From: Hyphomicrobiales bacterium
GTDB lineage: Bacteria; Pseudomonadota; Alphaproteobacteria; Rhizobiales; Xanthobacteraceae
Direction: 5' to 3'
NCBI GenBank assembly: GCA_021730825.1
Contig: JAKFYO010000254.1
Coordinates: forward strand, 1 to 7,564
DNA length: 7,564 nucleotides
Shown: in pieces, positions 1-4,694 of the stretch
Layout of the letters: the number at the start of each line of letters is the position of its first letter
Position numbering within the stretch: the first letter of the stretch is position 1
Translations under genes and position numbers: made by a program
The notes under the pieces: generated by a model
Databases searched by the model: none
The model's input: only the letters and a program-made list of their open reading frames with translations
What the model was told of the DNA's origin: nothing

Positions 1-2
1 AC

Positions 3-977
3 AAGTGGGGCGTGAAGCTGCCGCCGAAGCGCGGCAAAACTGTCGTCGAAATCATGGACGCGGTACATGCCGACGAGATCAAGGGTATGTATATCGAGGG
101 CGAAAACCCGGCGATGTCGGATCCCGATCTCAACCATGCCCGCGAAGCGCTCGCGCATCTCGAGCATCTCGTGGTGCAGGACCTGTTCCTCACCGAGACC
201 GCGGTTTATGCAGACGTGATCCTCCCCGCCTCCGGCTGGCCGGAGAAAGACGGCACGGTCACAAACACGAACCGCCAGGTGCAGATGGGTCGCGTTGCGA
301 TCCCGATGCCGGGCGAAGCGCGACAGGATCTCTGGATCATTCAGGATATTGCGAACCGCATGGGCTGCGGCTGGAATTACAAGCACGTCGGCGAAGTCTT
401 CGACGAAATGGTCTCGATGATGCCGGCACTCGCCAACATCACCTGGGATCGTGTCGAGCGTGAAAACGCCGTCACCTATCCGACCGACGGGCCGGACAAG
501 CCGGGCCGTGACGTGGTGTTCGACGACGGCTTCCCGCGTCCGGGCGGCTTCGCGAAGCTGGTCGCTGCCAAAGTTACACCGCCGGACGAGGTACCGGATG
601 CGGAATACCCCTTCGTGCTTTCGACCGGCCGCCAGCTCGAGCACTGGCATACCGGCTCGATGACACGGCGCGCGGAGGTATTGGATGCAATCGAGCCGAC
701 GGCGATCGCTCAGCTTTCGCGCGGTACGATTGCGAAGCTCGGCATTCAGGCGGGTGATCCGGTCCGCGTTTCCACGCGGCGCGGTTCGATCGAGCTTTAC
801 TCGCGTCAGGACGATGGCGTGCCGGACGGGGTGGTGTTCATCCCCTTCGCTTATGTCGAGGCGGCGGCGAATTTGCTTACCAATCCGAAGCTCGACCCGT
901 TCGGAAAAATTCCCGAATTCAAGTACTGTGCCGCCAAGGTCGAACCGGTTTCAGAAACGCAGGTTGCGGCGGAATAA
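3..977 (+). CDS. fdsA: NAD-dependent formate dehydrogenase alpha subunit, C-terminal part (5' truncated)
   Basis: Catalytic subunit of a cytoplasmic molybdenum (or tungsten) bis-MGD formate dehydrogenase, which oxidises formate to CO2 and passes electrons to the diaphorase subunits and NAD+. The frame is open from base 3, so the gene enters from the left; 324 residues are visible, roughly the last third of a protein usually about 950 residues long. Seen: GENPAMSDPD followed by LFLTETAVYADVILPASGWPEKDGT, a molybdopterin oxidoreductase core stretch given here only as its key residues; then STGRQLEHWHTGSMTRR, characteristic of FdsA/FdhF-type enzymes, opening the C-terminal molybdopterin-dinucleotide-binding domain (about the last 120 visible residues), which ends near NLLTNPKLDPFGKIPEFK. 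The active-site Cys/Sec and Fe-S domains lie outside the window. fdhD and mobA follow on the same strand, which supports the assignment. A possible terminator overlaps the stop codon. The membrane-bound FdhG/FdnG type is less likely because of the EHWHTGSMTRR signature. Confidence 0.93.
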   Translation, partial: KWGVKLPPKRGKTVVEIMDAVHADEIKGMYIEGENPAMSDPDLNHAREALAHLEHLVVQDLFLTETAVYADVILPASGWPEKDGTVTNTNRQVQMGRVAIPMPGEARQDLWIIQDIANRMGCGWNYKHVGEVFDEMVSMMPALANITWDRVERENAVTYPTDGPDKPGRDVVFDDGFPRPGGFAKLVAAKVTPPDEVPDAEYPFVLSTGRQLEHWHTGSMTRRAEVLDAIEPTAIAQLSRGTIAKLGIQAGDPVRVSTRRGSIELYSRQDDGVPDGVVFIPFAYVEAAANLLTNPKLDPFGKIPEFKYCAAKVEPVSETQVAAE

Positions 978-991
978 ACTCCGCCCTTTTT
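968..991 (+). terminator. Possible intrinsic terminator or attenuator at the end of fdsA
   Basis: A perfect 6-bp stem, GGCGGA (968-973) with TCCGCC (980-985), encloses a 6-base loop that contains the fdsA stop codon. One C and five T (987-991) follow. This is the layout of a rho-independent terminator, but the stem and T-run are both short, so read-through or attenuation into fdhD is as likely as full termination. Confidence 0.45.
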
Positions 992-1013
992 GCGCCGCCG
1001 GCTGTGCTATAGT
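986..1013 (+). promoter_or_regulatory. Candidate promoter for fdhD-mobA, possibly giving a leaderless transcript
   Basis: TATAGT at 1008-1013 is a good -10 hexamer, and its 3' end lies 6 bases before the fdhD ATG (1020). Normal spacing would therefore start transcription at or next to the start codon, giving a leaderless mRNA. No Shine-Dalgarno sequence is visible before this ATG, which fits. The -35 region is weak: only a T-rich stretch (986-992) is near the right distance, and it coincides with the T-run of the putative terminator. This is an inference from pattern. Confidence 0.4.
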
Positions 1014-1019
1014 CGCGCT

Positions 1020-1898
1020 ATGTCAGGCGATAGCTACATCATCAAACCCAATCCGCAAGATCCGCGGCTAACCGAGCGCGTGTCCGGCATCGACCAGACC
1101 GGTGCGCCGGTCGAAGCCTCGGTAACCGTCGAACGCGGACTCACGATCTATCTGAACGCGCAAGAGATCGTCACCGCGATGACAATCAACGACTATCCGG
1201 AATATCTCGCGCTTGGCTTTCTGCTCAACCAGAACATGCTGCTGCCGGATGATGTGGTGACCGGCGTCGACTACGACGACGATCTTTCGGTCGCGGTTGT
1301 GCGCACCGAACGGCAGACCGATTACGAAGAAAAGATGCGCAAGCGCACCCAGACTTCCGGATGCGCGCAAGGGACGACCTTCGGCGACCTCATGGAAGCG
1401 CTGGAAGACGTAAAGCTGCCTGACGCCGAGTTGCGCACGTCTTGGCTCTATGCACTCACGCACGAAATCAACACGACACCGTCACTGTACCTCGAAGCCG
1501 GCGCTATTCATGGCTGTGTGCTCGCGAAGAAAGACAAGTCGCTCGTCTATATGGAAGATGTCGGCCGCCATAACGCAGTAGACAAAATTGCTGGCTGGAT
1601 GTTCCAGAACAAAGTGCCGGCGCACGACAAGATTTTCTACACGACCGGACGTCTCACCTCGGAAATGGTGATCAAAACCGTGCGCATGGGAATTCCAATT
1701 CTCGTTTCACGCTCGGGTTTCACGGCATGGGGTGTCGAACTGGCGCGGAAAGCGAATCTCACGTTGATCGGCCGTGCGCGCGGCAAGAGGTTCATGGCGC
1801 TGGCGGGCGAGAAGCGTATCGTGTTTGACCATGATGTAGAGAGCATACAGGAAGAAAGCGGACGCTTCCGCCGCAAGGCCGCGATGCATGATGAATAA
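1020..1898 (+). CDS. fdhD: Formate dehydrogenase accessory sulfurtransferase FdhD (FdsC)
   Basis: FdhD-family protein, 292 residues, a usual length. It is a cytoplasmic chaperone that binds bis-MGD and, in E. coli, carries sulfur from the cysteine desulfurase IscS to the formate dehydrogenase cofactor. Conserved blocks: TIYLNAQEIVTAMTINDYPEY reduced to its core NDYPEYLALGFL (57-68), GAIHGC (161-166), EDVGRHNAVDKI (179-190), TGRLTSEMV (209-217) and SRSGFTAWGVELA (230-242). The catalytic loop reads TSGCAQG with one cysteine (Cys115), whereas the E. coli protein has a CxxC pair there. The ATG at 1020 is preferred over an in-frame TTG at 990 because conserved sequence begins after it and the region upstream holds terminator-like and promoter-like elements. 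It starts 42 bases after fdsA and overlaps mobA, so the three genes form one functional group. In Rhodobacter the equivalent gene is called fdsC. Confidence 0.95.
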   Translation: MSGDSYIIKPNPQDPRLTERVSGIDQTGAPVEASVTVERGLTIYLNAQEIVTAMTINDYPEYLALGFLLNQNMLLPDDVVTGVDYDDDLSVAVVRTERQTDYEEKMRKRTQTSGCAQGTTFGDLMEALEDVKLPDAELRTSWLYALTHEINTTPSLYLEAGAIHGCVLAKKDKSLVYMEDVGRHNAVDKIAGWMFQNKVPAHDKIFYTTGRLTSEMVIKTVRMGIPILVSRSGFTAWGVELARKANLTLIGRARGKRFMALAGEKRIVFDHDVESIQEESGRFRRKAAMHDE

Positions 1899-2511
1899 AC
1901 CGCTCGGCTTAATTCTTGCCGGGGGTCTCGCGCGCAGGATGGGTGGCGGCGACAAGGGACTCATCGAGGTGGGCGGCGAGACTATTCTTGACCGCGTGCT
2001 GTCGCGGATGCGGCCTCAATGCTCGCGCATGATCATCAATGCGAACGGCGACCCGTCGCGCTTTGGATTTACCGGTCTTCCTGTGGTCGCAGATGATATT
2101 CCTGACTTCGCCGGCCCGCTTGCAGGGATTCTCGCGGGCCTCGATTGGGCCGCGGCCCATGAACCGCAAACGGATTATGTCGCGAGCGCACCGGGCGACT
2201 GCCCGTTTTTGCCGCGTGACTTCGTAAAACGGCTCGAGCTAGCCCGCGCGGAGAAAAAAAAACCTCTTGCTTGCGCAAAATCGGGCGACTGGCGTCATCC
2301 GGTCGTTGGCCTCTGGCCGGTCGCGCTGCGGAATGACTTAAGGCGCGCATTGATGGAGGAGCAGCTCCACAAGATCGAAATCTGGACTGCACGACACGGC
2401 GTTGCTGTCGCCGAGTGGACGGATAAGCCCGTCGATCCATTCTTTAATGCAAACACACCAGAAGACGTCGCGCAGGCGAACGAAATCGCCGCGCAACATC
2501 CAGATGCGTAG
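1888..2511 (+). CDS. mobA: Molybdenum cofactor guanylyltransferase MobA
   Basis: Transfers GMP from GTP to Mo-molybdopterin, forming the bis-MGD cofactor needed by FdsA; cytoplasmic. The 207-residue product has the full nucleotidyltransferase signature LAGGLARRMGGGDKGL (10-25), then VVADDIPDFAGPLAGI (66-81), APGDCPFLP (101-109, acidic metal-binding region), HPVVGLWP (137-144) and FFNANTPED (185-193). These are all in the expected order, and the length is normal. The start overlaps the end of fdhD. ATG 1888 and ATG 1891 are adjacent; an AAGG at 1875-1878 is 9 bases before the first and favours 1888 weakly. Overlap suggests translational coupling to fdhD. A run of nine A (2254-2262) inside the gene encodes Glu-Lys-Lys-Lys and keeps the frame. 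The stop is 8 bases from the end of the convergent small gene. Confidence 0.95.
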   Translation: MMNKPLGLILAGGLARRMGGGDKGLIEVGGETILDRVLSRMRPQCSRMIINANGDPSRFGFTGLPVVADDIPDFAGPLAGILAGLDWAAAHEPQTDYVASAPGDCPFLPRDFVKRLELARAEKKKPLACAKSGDWRHPVVGLWPVALRNDLRRALMEEQLHKIEIWTARHGVAVAEWTDKPVDPFFNANTPEDVAQANEIAAQHPDA

Positions 2512-2519
2512 CGGCAGTT

Positions 2520-2801
2520 TTAATTCTTTTTGTTATCCGGCATGGCCGGGTCCTGTTTGCACTTAGGATCGATCTCTACGGTCTCGCCGTCACGCTTTAC
2601 CGTCGGCGCGGCAGAGTCTTTATGACCCTCTGCCGAGGGCAGAATGATGCTCTTCTCTTGCGCCTGCGCGTTAGACGGATTGGTGGGCGGACAATTTGTC
2701 TCGACTTTTTTCGGATCGCCTTGCACTTGCGGCGCCTGCGCGAGCACGCCGAATGCAAAGGTGCTGGCAAACATAAGGCTGGCTACAAAAATACGTATCA
2801 T
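2520..2801 (-). CDS. Small secreted protein of unknown function, predicted stress-regulated
   Basis: I do not recognise this family. The 93-residue product starts MIRIFVASLMFASTFAFGVL, a basic start plus hydrophobic stretch typical of a Sec signal peptide, with a likely cleavage site after VLA (residue 21, before QAPQVQ). The predicted mature part of about 72 residues is hydrophilic, rich in Pro, Lys, Asp and Asn, with two cysteines (Cys37 in TNCPPTNP and Cys81 in DPKCKQDP) that could form a disulfide, and it ends in NKKN. No lipobox and no further membrane segment are seen, so it is probably a soluble periplasmic or exported protein. ATG 2801 is chosen because the signal peptide begins there; an upstream TTG (2852) would put coding sequence over the promoter. 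AGGAG lies 14 bases upstream, a long spacing. It lies between two Moco gene blocks but shows no Moco-related motif, so the link may be positional only. Confidence 0.75.
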   Translation of the reverse strand: MIRIFVASLMFASTFAFGVLAQAPQVQGDPKKVETNCPPTNPSNAQAQEKSIILPSAEGHKDSAAPTVKRDGETVEIDPKCKQDPAMPDNKKN

Positions 2802-2829
2802 CGGGAAACTCACATCTCCTGGTTCCCGA
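2801..2829 (-). repeat. Inverted repeat framing the ribosome binding site of the small secreted-protein gene
   Basis: TCGGGAA (2801-2807) and TTCCCGA (2823-2829) are perfect 7-bp inverted arms separated by 15 bases. In the mRNA the loop would expose the AGGAG ribosome binding site (2816-2820) and the 3' arm would end on the A of the start codon. It could shorten the effective distance from AGGAG to ATG, limit translation, or be a DNA operator. The arms are seen directly; the role is inferred. Confidence 0.45.
2816..2820 (-). promoter_or_regulatory. Ribosome binding site AGGAG of the small secreted-protein gene
   Basis: Perfect AGGAG on the minus strand, 14 bases before ATG 2801. It is only 2 bases before an in-frame GTG (2813), which is too close to serve that codon. 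The unusual spacing may be compensated by the surrounding inverted repeat. Confidence 0.55.
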
Positions 2830-2833
2830 GTGT

Positions 2834-2858
2834 AACGATTAACGTGGAGCAAGGTTCC
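2834..2858 (-). promoter_or_regulatory. Predicted EcfG (general stress response sigma factor) promoter
   Basis: On the minus strand GGAAC (2858-2854) is followed by exactly 16 bases and CGTT (2837-2834). This is the GGAAC-N16/17-CGTT consensus recognised by EcfG/SigT-type sigma factors, which run the general stress response of Alphaproteobacteria. Transcription would start about 2826-2829, directly before the AGGAG site of the small gene, so the position is right as well as the sequence. It sits in the 82-base gap between moeA and the small gene, and would give that gene control separate from the moeA operon. Confidence 0.7.
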
Positions 2859-2883
2859 AGATAGCTGCCGCCGAAATGCGCAC

Positions 2884-4155
2884 TTAGGCGCTTAGCGCTG
2901 CATAAGAGAAGAACGACACACGCTCGCCTGCCTTGACGCTTGTCACATTATCAGGAAGCTCGAGAAGACCATCGGTTTCGGTCAGCGAGGTGAGAACACC
3001 CGCGCCATCTTGCGGATGCTTTATTGCCTCGAAGCCGCCGTCAGCGCGCGGCCTGAGGGCAACGCGCACATACTCACGGCGACCGGATTTTTTCCTGTAA
3101 TCAAAGGCGCTTACGACCATCAGTGGCTGCTGTGGCTTGATGACCGCTCCCGCCAGCTGCGCTAACAACGGCTTCACGACACGAACGAAAGTCACGAATA
3201 CCGCAACCGGATTTCCGGGAAGCCCTACAAAAGCAGCACGATTACCATTGCTATGCGGGATTACACCCATCGCAACCGGACGCCCCGGCTTGATAGCGAT
3301 ACGCCAAAATACGAGCGAGCCGATCGCTTCGACTGCATTCTTAACGTAGTCGGCGTCACCCGTAGAAACGCCTCCAGAAGTCAGAACGACATCGCTGCTC
3401 GATGCTGCGTCTGAAATTGCGCGCTCAAGTGTAGGGAGATCGTCGCGAAGGATTCCAAGGTCCGAAACATCACAACCACACTGCTCCAGCATATGCCGCA
3501 AAAGCATCCGGTTTGCATCGAATACCTGTGCTCCGGAAAGGCTCGTCCCCGGTTCGACAATTTCGTCCCCGGTCGAAAATATGGAGACACGAATACGGCG
3601 GCGTACTTCGAGCTTAGTCAAACCAAGTGCCGCGGCGAGTGCGAGGTTCTGCGCATCAAGCACTCTTCCCTGCGGCATCGCTATCGAACCCGCAACAATG
3701 TCTTCACCCTTTAGTCGCCGGTTAGCGCCACGTTTAAGACCGCTAGGAAGTACGACACTTCCACTGTCCTCGCGCGTATCCTCTTGCATGAACACGGTAT
3801 CGGCGCCGTCCGGCATACGCGCGCCAGTAAAGATTCGGATCGCCTCTTTTGCCCCGACGTCAGGTATCGCCGACTGCCCGGCCATGACCTTTGCACTGAC
3901 TTTCAGAACAGTCTCGCCTGATGCATTAAGATCCGCGTGACGAACCGCGTATCCGTCAACGGCCGAATTATCGAAATGCGGAATGTCAATCGGAGCAATG
4001 ACGTCTTTAGCAAGCACTCGTCCACGGGCATCAGCAAGCGCAACAATCTCGGATCCGGTTACGGGCACAACGCGATTTTTTATTAGTGCTTCCATCGCCT
4101 CAAGCGGCATCAGCGGCCCGTCGAAAGCAAAGCAGTCGTCGGTAAGTTGCGCCAT
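2884..4155 (-). CDS. moeA: Molybdopterin molybdenumtransferase MoeA (canonical copy)
   Basis: Inserts molybdate into adenylylated molybdopterin, hydrolysing the AMP ester to give Mo-molybdopterin; cytoplasmic. At 423 residues it is a normal MoeA. All landmarks are present: PHFDNSAVDGYAV (59-71, with the Asp matching E. coli Asp59), FTGARMPDGADTVFMQED (109-126), FSTGDEIVEPG (193-203, Glu198 matching E. coli Glu188), TSGGVSTGDADYVK (259-272), IKPGRPVAMG (288-297) and VGLPGNPVAVF (310-320). The C-terminal domain IV runs from about 345 to 415. It is the last gene of the leftward Moco operon: its ATG directly follows the TAA of mobB with no base between, and no strong Shine-Dalgarno is seen, so translation is probably coupled to mobB. 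This is the copy most likely to carry the housekeeping MoeA activity. Some annotation schemes name such proteins Glp or gephyrin-like. Confidence 0.94.
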   Translation of the reverse strand: MAQLTDDCFAFDGPLMPLEAMEALIKNRVVPVTGSEIVALADARGRVLAKDVIAPIDIPHFDNSAVDGYAVRHADLNASGETVLKVSAKVMAGQSAIPDVGAKEAIRIFTGARMPDGADTVFMQEDTREDSGSVVLPSGLKRGANRRLKGEDIVAGSIAMPQGRVLDAQNLALAAALGLTKLEVRRRIRVSIFSTGDEIVEPGTSLSGAQVFDANRMLLRHMLEQCGCDVSDLGILRDDLPTLERAISDAASSSDVVLTSGGVSTGDADYVKNAVEAIGSLVFWRIAIKPGRPVAMGVIPHSNGNRAAFVGLPGNPVAVFVTFVRVVKPLLAQLAGAVIKPQQPLMVVSAFDYRKKSGRREYVRVALRPRADGGFEAIKHPQDGAGVLTSLTETDGLLELPDNVTSVKAGERVSFFSYAALSA

Positions 4156-4692
4156 TTATGCCGGGCCCCGAGACTCTAACTTCTTCAGTACATCTTCGAT
4201 CGGCATAGCGTACTTTAGCAAACAATCCACGATCCCATCGGTATCGTTCAAATCTAAGAACGCTACGCCCGCGTCCATTATTGGCCGATCAGAGGCAATC
4301 GCAAAAATTTCAGGATCCTGCGGGTGAATATACCCTTTTCCGACCTCGGAGCGAAATATCTCGAGTTTGGGATGGGCGTAGCGTTTAAATCCTTCGACAA
4401 TAACGAGGTCGACGGGCGATAACTTGCGCAGCAATTCAGGAAGCGTGTATTCCGGGGCGCCACGCAATTCATGAACTAGGGCAAAGCGCCTAGGCGACCC
4501 CACCAACACTTCCGTCGCTCCTGCCTCACGATGTGTGTGAGAGTCCTTTCCAGGCACATCGATATCAAAGCCCGCATGCGCATGTTTCAGCGTAGATACG
4601 CGCAACCCCCGCGCGACGAGGCACGGAATTAGTTTTGCGACCAAAGTTGTTTTGCCGGAGCCGCTCCAGCCTGCGAGGCCTACAACGCGCAT
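4156..4692 (-). CDS. mobB: Molybdopterin-guanine dinucleotide biosynthesis adapter MobB
   Basis: P-loop GTP-binding protein that assists MobA in MGD formation. It is not strictly required in E. coli but is thought to supply GTP or hand over the cofactor. The 178 residues hold the Walker A motif GWSGSGKTTL (8-17), the family-specific histidine and acidic segment LKHAHAGFDIDVPGKDSHTH (35-54) continuing REAGA (55-59), a Walker-B-like DLVIVEGFK (95-103) followed by HPKLEIFR (107-114), and AIASD (131-135) near the guanine-recognition region. Length and motif order are typical. It starts 2 bases after the stop of the upstream MoeA-PBP fusion, behind a GAGAAGAAG ribosome binding site, and its stop abuts the ATG of moeA. 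Its partner mobA lies on the opposite strand about 1.6 kb away, so both halves of the MobA-MobB pair sit in this locus but in different transcripts. Confidence 0.95.
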   Translation of the reverse strand: MRVVGLAGWSGSGKTTLVAKLIPCLVARGLRVSTLKHAHAGFDIDVPGKDSHTHREAGATEVLVGSPRRFALVHELRGAPEYTLPELLRKLSPVDLVIVEGFKRYAHPKLEIFRSEVGKGYIHPQDPEIFAIASDRPIMDAGVAFLDLNDTDGIVDCLLKYAMPIEDVLKKLESRGPA

Positions 4693-4694
4693 GA

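Noticed and set aside
990..1019. Upstream TTG start for fdhD adding 10 residues
   Set aside because: The added residues are Arg-rich and non-conserved, and the stretch holds terminator-like and promoter-like signals; ATG 1020 fits the family better.
2537..2549. Hairpin CCGGC-ATG-GCCGG near the convergent gene ends as a terminator
   Set aside because: Stem of only 5 bp with a 3-base loop, no T-run after it on either strand, and it lies within the coding sequence of the small gene.
2802..2852. Longer form of the small secreted protein starting at TTG 2852
   Set aside because: It would bury the signal peptide behind 17 hydrophilic residues and run over the EcfG promoter and the ribosome binding site.
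2622..2864. Plus-strand open frames opposite the small secreted protein gene
   Set aside because: They lack a ribosome binding site and recognisable motifs, and they are antisense to a gene with a clear signal peptide and promoter.
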